From assembly GCA_900546575.1 (NCBI GenBank), contig URDM01000003.1:6918-70917 (forward strand): 64,000 bases of DNA. Direction: 5' to 3'. Of the stretch, positions 1-6,353 are shown piece by piece. The notes under the pieces are model-generated. The model was not told the DNA's origin, ran no database searches, and worked only from the letters and a program-made list of their open reading frames with translations. The translations under genes and the position numbers were made by a program. This stretch comes from an uncultured Prevotella sp. GTDB lineage: Bacteria; Bacteroidota; Bacteroidia; Bacteroidales; Bacteroidaceae. Every line of letters begins with the position of its first letter. The first letter of the stretch is position 1.

Positions 1-573
1 CGACACAACCTGGTCGCCCTTGCGTACATCACGCGGCATACTCTCGCCCGTAAGTGCCACGGTATTGAGTGCCGATGTGCCGTCAACTATCTCGCCATCG
101 AGTGCAACACGTTCGCCCGGCTTCACGATGATGGTCTCGCCGACGGCTATTGTGTCCGGACTCACGGTCTGCACATTGCCGTTGCGCAACACATTGGCAG
201 TGTCGGGGCGTATGTCCATAAGCGCACGTATGCTGCGGCGCGAGCGGTGTTCGGCATAATGCTCAAACAGTTCGCCCACCTGGAAGAACAGCATCACAAA
301 TACGGCTTCGGCAAACTGGGGTTCGGCTCCGGGCAAAAAGCCTATACACATGGCTCCGACGGTAGCGACGAACATCAAGAAGTCCTCGTCGAAAACCTCG
401 CCATGGCATATTCCTTCAAACGCTTCGCCCACTACATCGTAGCCCACTACCAAATAGGGTACAAGATAAATAAGGAGCATTTGCCACACGGGCAGCTGCA
501 CCGTATGCTCCACCAGGGCAGCAACGGCGAGCAAAACGGCTCCAACAATGATTCTGATAAGCTTTACATTCAT
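1..573 (-). CDS. Heavy-metal-translocating P1B-type ATPase (5' part only; continues past the window start)
   Basis: The 191 visible codons start at an ATG at 573 and run off the window. The translation opens with two hydrophobic segments (about residues 5-20 and 30-45), then a membrane region, the actuator-domain entry with GERVALDGEIVDG, and the hallmark LTGES at about residues 179-183. That order is typical of ZntA/CadA/CopA metal exporters, which pump soft or divalent metals out of the cytoplasm. There is no N-terminal CxxC metal-binding domain before the first membrane span. The CPx motif and the phosphorylation site lie outside the window, so the metal (Zn/Cd versus Cu) cannot be told. 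A promoter-like box with a 15-bp dyad lies 30-65 bp upstream. Confidence 0.9.
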   Translation of the reverse strand, partial: MNVKLIRIIVGAVLLAVAALVEHTVQLPVWQMLLIYLVPYLVVGYDVVGEAFEGICHGEVFDEDFLMFVATVGAMCIGFLPGAEPQFAEAVFVMLFFQVGELFEHYAEHRSRRSIRALMDIRPDTANVLRNGNVQTVSPDTIAVGETIIVKPGERVALDGEIVDGTSALNTVALTGESMPRDVRKGDQVVS

Positions 574-604
574 ATCTGTATGTTATTTAATTGTTTTCTG
601 AATG

Positions 605-639
605 CAAAGGTATGGAATAGTGGGTGCAACATGGTTGCA
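605..639 (-). promoter_or_regulatory. Promoter of the P1B ATPase with candidate operator
   Basis: Read on the minus strand, 612-605 is TACCTTTG, matching the Bacteroidetes -7 box TAnnTTTG. The perfect dyad TGCAAC-ATG-GTTGCA at 625-639 is centred about 34 bases upstream of the expected start, over the -33 region. Its place in front of a metal exporter suggests a metal-responsive regulator, but the regulator is not visible. Confidence 0.55.
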
Positions 640-682
640 TAGTTGAATTACTCCAAATTCAGAATGACCCATAAATTATTAT

Positions 683-703
683 TATCACTCCATATTCCGG
701 ATA
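683..703 (-). repeat. Short dispersed motif (ATCCGGAATATGGAGTGATA type)
   Basis: This is one of four related copies of about 21-28 bp in the window; the others are at 945-967, 1152-1176 and 32758-32785. All are intergenic and close to larger repeats. No function is apparent. Confidence 0.45.
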
Positions 704-709
704 AACTAA

Positions 710-787
710 AATTCAAAATTGAATAATTCACAATCGCAGGCGTAGCCGAGAACAATTCAAAATTCAAAACTCAAAATTCAAAATTCA
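710..787. repeat. Word-repeat arms (AATTCAAA) around a GC-rich core
   Basis: Repeated AATTCAAA-like words at 711-730 and 751-787 flank a core, CGCAGGCGTAGCCGAG, at 735-750. The same architecture with different words occurs at 26745-26967 and 49334-49495. It abuts the first 22-bp palindrome array. Confidence 0.5.
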
Positions 788-897
788 AAAAGGAGTCCTT
801 TTGGGTTGCAAAACGAGTCCTTTTGGGTGCTAAAAGGAGTCCTTTTACAATGCAAAACGAGTCCTTTTGGAACGCAAAAGGACTCGTTTTGAAATTC
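788..897. repeat. 22-bp palindrome array A (5 units)
   Basis: Five units begin at 788, 810, 832, 854 and 876, exactly 22 bp apart. Each has a 15-bp near-palindrome AAAAGGAGTCCTTTT (variants AAAACGAG..., ...ACTCGTTTT) and a 7-bp variable spacer. The array lies between the end of the secreted-protein gene (stop at 1219) and the metal-ATPase promoter. Confidence 0.85.
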
Positions 898-944
898 AGC
901 TGTTGAAATCTTGAAAATCAGCTGTATAACAAGCTGAAAAAGGG

Positions 945-967
945 CTCATCCGATATTTGGAGTGATA
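945..967 (+). repeat. Short dispersed motif, inverted copy
   Basis: CTCATCCGATATTTGGAGTG followed by ATA. This copy is in the opposite orientation to those at 683-703 and 1152-1176. Confidence 0.45.
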
Positions 968-989
968 CTATAGTTTTAAAATGACAAAC

Positions 990-1107
990 TGTAGGAGGCT
1001 ATGGCGTCCCCGCCATAGCCTGAGCAAGCAGGCTGTGCAGATTATCAATAACAAGAATAAACAGACTAACTGCACAGGCTATGGCGGGGACGCCATAGCC
1101 TCCTACA
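990..1107. repeat. Two-arm hairpin repeat, copy 1
   Basis: The left arm (990-1022) and right arm (1075-1107) are perfect reverse complements over 33 bp and enclose about 52 bp of loop. Each arm is itself a palindrome, GGCTATGGCG-TCCC-CGCCATAGCC on the left, so the element can fold as one long hairpin or as two short ones. Other copies are at 47271-47388 and 50171-50281, with a half copy at 14395-14423. Confidence 0.85.
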
Positions 1108-1151
1108 ATTAGCTTTACCAACTAAATTACAAAAAATAGAACTTATAATAT

Positions 1152-1176
1152 TATCACTCCATATTCCGGATGAACC
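1152..1176 (-). repeat. Short dispersed motif
   Basis: Read on the minus strand it is GGTTCATCCGGAATATGGAG followed by TGATA. It matches the copy at 683-703 and, inverted, the copies at 945-967 and 32758-32785. Confidence 0.45.
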
Positions 1177-1218
1177 TGAAAAAGGAGGCTGTTATTTGAC
1201 TTCACTCCCGCAGCCAGC

Positions 1219-2229
1219 CTACTTCACTCCCGCAGCCACGCTGCTGAAATAAGGTACAAATCGGATGTCGCCGTCGATGATGTCGGCAGGGATGGTATAG
1301 GTGCCGTTGTTGAATCGGTCGGCTGTCACAACGGTCTCGGTCCAGTCGCCCTGTGCGTTGCCGTCGATGTTACGGCCGTGGCGTATTACGAGTTTGTTGA
1401 ATCGGAAGCCTGGTGCCGGAACAGCCTTAACGCCCAACGGCTCGCCACACTTGGCTGTACGGCCCGTCACAGCCGACCCGTCGGCAAGCAGGATGTCGCC
1501 GTTTAGTCCGCCGCCAAGGTCGTCAACACCTCGGCTGAGCGTCACGAGGTCGCCACGCTTGAAGATGCGCGAAGTTGCAAATGCGCCTACGGTGAAGAAC
1601 GGTTTTTCGTCGGCTGAGAGCACGATGTCGTCGATGTAGGCGGCAAAGTCGGCTGTCAGATTGTGGGGCGAGGTAGCGTCTGGCACGATGAGCAGGTTGT
1701 GTATGGTCACGCCATTGGCTCCCGACACGGCAAACACGGCATCGTTCCAATGATTGGCAACGAGCGGTTGCGAGGCTGTAGCCCAAAACTGCTCGGTCAG
1801 GGGCGACTGGTGCGGACGGTCGTCGCGGTTGCCAAGTCCGATGAGCATGGCTGGTCCGCCCTTGGGCGAATATATCTTCACGTGCACGTATTGCACGGTC
1901 TTGGTCTGTGCGAAAGGTTCTTTAAGCCCTACGAGTGCACCGAACGTGTTGCTGCCGAAGCGCGAGCGCTGCACGGCGAGGATATGGCGCGAGGGGTTGG
2001 GGGCAAAACCGCGCACAGGGTCGGCATCATTCAGGTGATTCTGCACTACCTGTATGTTTCCCTCAACGGAGTTGTTGCGGAAGGGCGAGTTCTCCCACGT
2101 GTCGTACACCTGTATCGAGCGGTAGGCATCAGCCGACTCAAAGTCGCACAGCTTGCGCTCGGTGTTCTGCGCCGATGCAGCCATAGGCAGTGCCAGCGCG
2201 GCTATGATTGTATATATCTTGAAGTTCAT
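1219..2229 (-). CDS. Secreted protein of unknown function, partner of the fucosidase gene
   Basis: This 336-residue protein has a clear signal peptide ending at SAQ (about residue 21). The mature part starts LCDFESADAYRS and has a beta-rich region of about 180 residues with YVHVKIYSPKGGPAMLIGL, followed by YIDDIVLS. That pattern resembles the jelly-roll, carbohydrate-binding-like modules of Bacteroidales secreted proteins. A second, shorter C-terminal domain follows from about residue 215. I recognise no catalytic motif and no named family. It lies 21 bp downstream of the GH29 gene and is probably co-transcribed with it, so a role in binding the same glycan is an inference. The stop codon sits inside a 22-bp tandem duplication (1199-1242). 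Confidence 0.75.
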   Translation of the reverse strand: MNFKIYTIIAALALPMAASAQNTERKLCDFESADAYRSIQVYDTWENSPFRNNSVEGNIQVVQNHLNDADPVRGFAPNPSRHILAVQRSRFGSNTFGALVGLKEPFAQTKTVQYVHVKIYSPKGGPAMLIGLGNRDDRPHQSPLTEQFWATASQPLVANHWNDAVFAVSGANGVTIHNLLIVPDATSPHNLTADFAAYIDDIVLSADEKPFFTVGAFATSRIFKRGDLVTLSRGVDDLGGGLNGDILLADGSAVTGRTAKCGEPLGVKAVPAPGFRFNKLVIRHGRNIDGNAQGDWTETVVTADRFNNGTYTIPADIIDGDIRFVPYFSSVAAGVK

Positions 2230-2250
2230 TGTTGTATGCTTTTAGAGAGA

Positions 2251-3810
2251 TTAGAATACCGACAGACTCTGAATCAGCGGACAAGCCTTGCTGTCGTTGA
2301 TTGTAATGCGCATTGCCTTCACCTTATATCCGTCGCCCTCGTAGCTCTTGGCGGTAGATCCGTTGAGCGGGACGATGCGCTTGTAGCCTATCGTGGTGGT
2401 CTGGATGTTGGTGGCGCGCGGCGTGAATGTGGTGCCGTCGTCGCTGGTCTCTATCGTGAACGAGCGCACACGCTGTCCGAGCTTGATGTGCTCCATGAGC
2501 TGAACGTATCGCACGGTGACTGGTTTGTCCCACTTCAGCGTGATGGTGGCATGTGTCGTGTTGTCGTTCGTGGCCCAATAGGTATTCTTGTTGCCGTCGG
2601 TGAGTCGGCGTACGGAGTAGTCGGTGTGTGCACCTGGGGTGCGCTCCTCGCTCACACTAATCTTAGCCTTCAGCGCAAGGTCGTTGCCCAGTCGCGTCTT
2701 CAGCATGTGTCCGAGTTCAGCCATACGTTGAGCGGTGGCTTGGGGAATAAGTCCGTTGACGTCGGGGGGCAGATTGAGGATGAGTGTAGCGTTGCGTCCC
2801 ACTGTCTCCAGATACATCTGGAAGAGTCGTTCGGCTGAAAGCACCTTCTCGTTCTTCTTCCAGAACCATCCGCCTGTGGTAGCCTTGGCGTCACTTTCGC
2901 CCGGACACCAGCGCCAGGCATCAGCATTGCCGCTCTCGCCCGACCCCATTGCCCAGCAGGTTTCGCCTGCGTGGCCTGCTTCATTGCCTATCCAGCGCAC
3001 CTCACCGCCTACTCCCCACATCACAACGTTAGGAAGCAGCTTGTGAATGGAGTCGCGCAGGTTGGGAATGTCGTAGAATGTCTGTGCATTGTCTATCGTT
3101 CGGCGGCCCGTTGTACCCTTGCCGCCGTATGCACCACCGTAATATCCGGCATGATCGCCACCCGTTGCACCGTCAAACCACATCTCAAACTGGTCCGACC
3201 CATACTGCGCCAGCTCTACACATTGAGGGAAAAACACCTTCTTTGCGTAGTTGTCGGTGTAGCGTCCCTGGCTGTCTTTCTCGCCCCAATAGATGCTGCT
3301 GAGGTCCCACGGCGACACGTAGAAACCGTATTTCATCTTCAGCTTGCGCGCTGCACGGGCAAAGTCGCGCGGTATGTTGGTCTTGCGGGCAGTCTCGGTG
3401 GCTGAGTTGAGCACGCTGTGGTCGGTTGTCTTGGTGGGCCAGAGGCAGAATCCGTCGTGATGTTTCACTACGGCTATGCCGCCCTTCATGCCTGCCTGCT
3501 TTGCCACTCTGAGCCATTGGGCAGGGTCGGGCACTCGTGTCGGTGCGAATGTGGATTCGTCTTCGGTGCCATCGCCCCACTCCTTGCCGGTGTATGTGTC
3601 CATGCCGTAGTGGAAGAAGGCGTAAAACTCGGTTTCGTTCCACAGCATCTGTCTGCGGCTCGGAACGGGAAATACCGGACGTGGGGTGTTCTCAGGATTG
3701 GCAACATTGCATTGCTTCAACTGAAACTGACTCTCTTTGGCCTGTCCGATGGCATCGTTTAGCAGTGGCGGAAGGCTCAGAGCCATGAGCAAAAGTGAAC
3801 TTAACTTCAT
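2251..3810 (-). CDS. GH29 alpha-L-fucosidase with C-terminal F5/8-type C (discoidin-like) domain
   Basis: This 519-residue secreted enzyme (signal peptide about 1-24) should release alpha-linked L-fucose from host or plant glycans. The GH29 domain (about 50-375) shows FFHYGMDT, KHHDGFCLW (115-124), YGFYVSPWD and EMWFDGATG. The Asp at about residue 213 in that last motif is the family nucleophile position. The general acid varies between GH29 subfamilies and I cannot fix it here. Residues about 380-519 form a beta-sandwich with WATNDNTTHATITLKWDKPV, typical of CBM32/discoidin domains that bind sugars. The gene begins an apparent two-gene unit with the secreted protein downstream, after the ridA terminator. 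No SusCD pair lies next to it. Confidence 0.92.
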   Translation of the reverse strand: MKLSSLLLMALSLPPLLNDAIGQAKESQFQLKQCNVANPENTPRPVFPVPSRRQMLWNETEFYAFFHYGMDTYTGKEWGDGTEDESTFAPTRVPDPAQWLRVAKQAGMKGGIAVVKHHDGFCLWPTKTTDHSVLNSATETARKTNIPRDFARAARKLKMKYGFYVSPWDLSSIYWGEKDSQGRYTDNYAKKVFFPQCVELAQYGSDQFEMWFDGATGGDHAGYYGGAYGGKGTTGRRTIDNAQTFYDIPNLRDSIHKLLPNVVMWGVGGEVRWIGNEAGHAGETCWAMGSGESGNADAWRWCPGESDAKATTGGWFWKKNEKVLSAERLFQMYLETVGRNATLILNLPPDVNGLIPQATAQRMAELGHMLKTRLGNDLALKAKISVSEERTPGAHTDYSVRRLTDGNKNTYWATNDNTTHATITLKWDKPVTVRYVQLMEHIKLGQRVRSFTIETSDDGTTFTPRATNIQTTTIGYKRIVPLNGSTAKSYEGDGYKVKAMRITINDSKACPLIQSLSVF

Positions 3811-3875
3811 GTAGTAATGGTTAGTTTATTGTTAGGAAGATGATTTTCAGAAGGCTTATTATTGCCTTGATACTA

Positions 3876-3914
3876 AAAATGGAGACTACGGCAGAAATCT
3901 TGCTGTAGTCTCCA
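3876..3914 (-). terminator. Terminator after ridA
   Basis: A stem of about 14 bp (GGAGACTACGGCA with TGCTGTAGTCTCC, loop 3894-3900) is followed on the minus strand by TTTTTAG. It ends the parC-to-ridA unit. Confidence 0.8.
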
Positions 3915-3943
3915 TTCATGTCTATACGTATTTCTGCGGAGCG

Positions 3944-4321
3944 TTACTTCACTGCGATGCACTCTACTTCAACAAGCGCATTCTTCGGAAGAGTCTTCAC
4001 TGCAACGGCTGAACGTGCAGGGAAAGGCTGTGTGAAGAACTCAGAATATACCTCGTTCATTTCACCGAAGTTAGCCATATCGCTCAAGAATACTGTTGTC
4101 TTAACAACGTGTGCCAGGTCGGTACCAGCCTCCTTGAGGATGTTCTGGGCGTTGGTGAGCGACTGACGTGTCTGCTCCTTGATGCCACCCTCGGCGAAAT
4201 TGCCTGTTGCAGGGTCGATAGGAAGCTGACCAGATGCGAATACCATGCCGTTAGCCTCAATAGCCTGTGAGTACGGACCGATTGCTGCAGGAGCGTTGTT
4301 TGTGTTAATTGCTTTGTTCAT
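3944..4321 (-). CDS. ridA: RidA family 2-iminobutanoate/2-iminopropanoate deaminase
   Basis: The 125 residues cover the whole RidA fold. Family motifs are visible: AIGPYSQAI near residues 13-21, FASGQLPIDPATG, the QTRQSLTN helix, and PFPARSAVAVKTLPKNALVEVE, which carries the conserved Arg that binds the substrate carboxylate (about residue 103). RidA hydrolyses reactive enamine/imine intermediates made by PLP enzymes such as threonine dehydratase, in the cytosol, as a homotrimer. The gene lies 36 bp after the S41 peptidase gene, on the same strand, and is followed by a strong terminator. Confidence 0.95.
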   Translation of the reverse strand: MNKAINTNNAPAAIGPYSQAIEANGMVFASGQLPIDPATGNFAEGGIKEQTRQSLTNAQNILKEAGTDLAHVVKTTVFLSDMANFGEMNEVYSEFFTQPFPARSAVAVKTLPKNALVEVECIAVK

Positions 4322-4356
4322 AGTGAATTGTTTTTATTATGTTAATGATTCAAGTG

Positions 4357-5379
4357 TCATTGTCTGAGCACCTCTCGTGCCTTCTCTATTATCGTGTCCT
4401 TGCCACGCAGAAGGTCGGTTTGCGAGAGCTGCACGTCGTAGTCGGGCGCTATACCGAACTCGGTGCTGTTGCCGTCCTTGTCGTACATGGGGCAAGCCGA
4501 GAAGCGTATGCTCCATCCTATGGGCAGTTCGCTGGAATAAGGCATTCCTGCTCCGCCACCAGTGCGGTCGCCTATCTGCACAACGTTGGGACAACAGCGC
4601 ATGTACTTGACAAATTCGTTGGCAGCGCTGTACACCGACCGGTTGGTCAATACTGCCACGCGTTTCTGCCAGCGTATTCCCTTCGACGGCTTGAGGCGCT
4701 GCTCCTCCATCGACGAGAAGTCAGAGTGGCCGCGTCCTGTCTTATGTTGCATGTAGCCGACAAGCAACGTGCTGTTGGTGAATCGTGCCGCCAGCTGCTC
4801 TGCCGACGTAACGAGTCCGCCGCCATTGTCGCGTATGTCAATAATGAGAGCGTTGCACGGCATGAGATAATAGAGTATTTCGTCGAGATTGCCCTCGCCC
4901 ATTGACGATGCAAACGACTGCAATCGGATGTAGCCGATGTTGTCGTCGAGTATGCGATAACGCATGCCTGACGATATACGGTAGTCGGTGCCGAGATAGC
5001 GGTTGATGAGTGTGTCGCTCAGATTTGAAGGATAGTTCTCGTGCCACGACCAGTTGCGCGCCACATCCCACGACGAATACATGTTGACATGGCCGTCCTT
5101 CAACTCGCCGAGCATATTGCCCAGCACCTCAAACAGCTGGCTGTCGGTCATATCATCAGCTATCTGGCGCGAGTATTTGTCGTAAACGGCGTTCCAGTCG
5201 AGTCCGTACTGCTCCTTCTTATAGTCGAAGAAGCAGTAGTGTTCGTCCACTATCTTCCACAAAGCTTCAAAATTGCCACGCGGATTGTCGGCATATTCCT
5301 CCTCGTCTACGCACGAACCGAGCGAGAATATCGCAATGATTGCCACAACGATGTTGCATAAAAGCTTTCTGTTTGTCAT
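4357..5379 (-). CDS. S41 family (C-terminal processing type) peptidase, lipoprotein
   Basis: This 340-residue protein starts with a lipoprotein signal (FSLGSC, lipid Cys about residue 23). The N-terminal helical cap has GELKDGHVNMYS. The protease core has NIGYIRLQSF, ALIIDIRDNGGG (about 177-188) and NRSVYSAANEF, in which Ser251 is at the usual nucleophile position. TGGGAGMP follows. The PDZ domain found in many CtpA proteins is absent or very short. It probably cleaves envelope proteins on the periplasmic side. It is read with the outer-membrane-type protein 77 bp upstream and ridA 36 bp downstream. The target is unknown. Confidence 0.88.
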   Translation of the reverse strand: MTNRKLLCNIVVAIIAIFSLGSCVDEEEYADNPRGNFEALWKIVDEHYCFFDYKKEQYGLDWNAVYDKYSRQIADDMTDSQLFEVLGNMLGELKDGHVNMYSSWDVARNWSWHENYPSNLSDTLINRYLGTDYRISSGMRYRILDDNIGYIRLQSFASSMGEGNLDEILYYLMPCNALIIDIRDNGGGLVTSAEQLAARFTNSTLLVGYMQHKTGRGHSDFSSMEEQRLKPSKGIRWQKRVAVLTNRSVYSAANEFVKYMRCCPNVVQIGDRTGGGAGMPYSSELPIGWSIRFSACPMYDKDGNSTEFGIAPDYDVQLSQTDLLRGKDTIIEKAREVLRQ

Positions 5380-5456
5380 CTGTCTGTCTTTATCCTCCTA
5401 TCGTATGGAGGAGCATTTCACATTGGTTTGCTGTCTGTTCTTTGGCTGGTCGGCGG

Positions 5457-6353
5457 CTATTGCTTCTGCGTGCGGAACCTCTTCACTATACCTATCATGA
5501 GCGAATGGGTGTAGATGTGGGTCTTGAGATTGTTCACCTGCGACTGTTCGAAGGTTCCCAGGTAGCCAATACGCCACGTTGTGCGTGCCAGACGGAAGTC
5601 GATGGTGAGCATCTGGCGCAACGACGGGGTTGAACCTATGGTCGTTGGCACGCAGTTATGGTCGTAGTTGCCACGGTTGAATATCTCGTAATACGACTGT
5701 CCGTAGTTGGGTGAGAACATCAATCCGAACAAAGGTGCCGAGGCTTCGTAATGCAATACTACCGGATAACGAACTGCATCGCCTGGTCGGAAGGCAATGC
5801 CACGCTTGCCGTTGGGGCGTCCTATAGGATAGTCGAAGCCCACTGTAGGCTCTATATGGAGCGAAAGGCGCGCATTGGCAGGGTTGTTGCCGTTGCGTGT
5901 ATTGTATATTATGCCGATGTTTCCGGCTGCCGTTCCACCCGCAATGAGCTGCAACGGATGGCTCCACAAGCTTACTTTCCACTTGCGCAGAAGCGAATAG
6001 CGGAACGTATAGCCTCCTGCCATCTCGCCACCATTGCCCGACCGGTTGTCGGCATAAGCCACATTGCCCTCGTGCTGGAACTGATTGATCCACACGGTGG
6101 AATCCTTCTCGCGACGAGTGTGCGAAAGAAAGCGCACATCCAAGCCACGATACTTCTCGGGCGAGAGATAAGTGTCGAGCAGATTGGTTGCTCCGACGCC
6201 TATCATCATGGCGTTTGTCTTCAGCGTCGGGCACCCGTTGCGGGCTGACAGAGCCTCATCCGGGGCATAGTCGCTACCGGTTTGTGCAGCAACCGTTGCC
6301 ATGCCGTTGCACAGCAGCGCAATGGCAATGAATATGTTCTTAAAGATCTGCAT
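5457..6353 (-). CDS. Secreted or outer-membrane protein of the DUF3316 type
   Basis: This 298-residue protein has a signal peptide cut after VAAQ (about residue 24). The rest alternates short amphipathic strands with turns (LLDTYLSPEKYRGLDVRFL, YTFRYSLLRKWKVSL, ATTWRIGYLGTFEQSQVNN) and ends in a strand with MIGIVKRF. It therefore looks like a small outer-membrane beta-barrel. I believe it matches the Bacteroidetes-specific DUF3316 proteins, but this rests on memory of the family. Its ATG lies inside the last 14 bp of parC, which suggests translational coupling. Confidence 0.65.
   Translation of the reverse strand: MQIFKNIFIAIALLCNGMATVAAQTGSDYAPDEALSARNGCPTLKTNAMMIGVGATNLLDTYLSPEKYRGLDVRFLSHTRREKDSTVWINQFQHEGNVAYADNRSGNGGEMAGGYTFRYSLLRKWKVSLWSHPLQLIAGGTAAGNIGIIYNTRNGNNPANARLSLHIEPTVGFDYPIGRPNGKRGIAFRPGDAVRYPVVLHYEASAPLFGLMFSPNYGQSYYEIFNRGNYDHNCVPTTIGSTPSLRQMLTIDFRLARTTWRIGYLGTFEQSQVNNLKTHIYTHSLMIGIVKRFRTQKQ

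Noticed and set aside
788..897. CRISPR array
   Set aside because: The regular 22-bp period of palindromes looks like short repeats with spacers, but the spacers are only 7 bp and no cas genes are present.
1663..2838. 391-codon plus-strand ORF opposite the secreted protein and the fucosidase
   Set aside because: It overlaps two well-supported minus-strand genes and its protein has no recognisable fold or motif; it is a shadow of GC-skewed codons.
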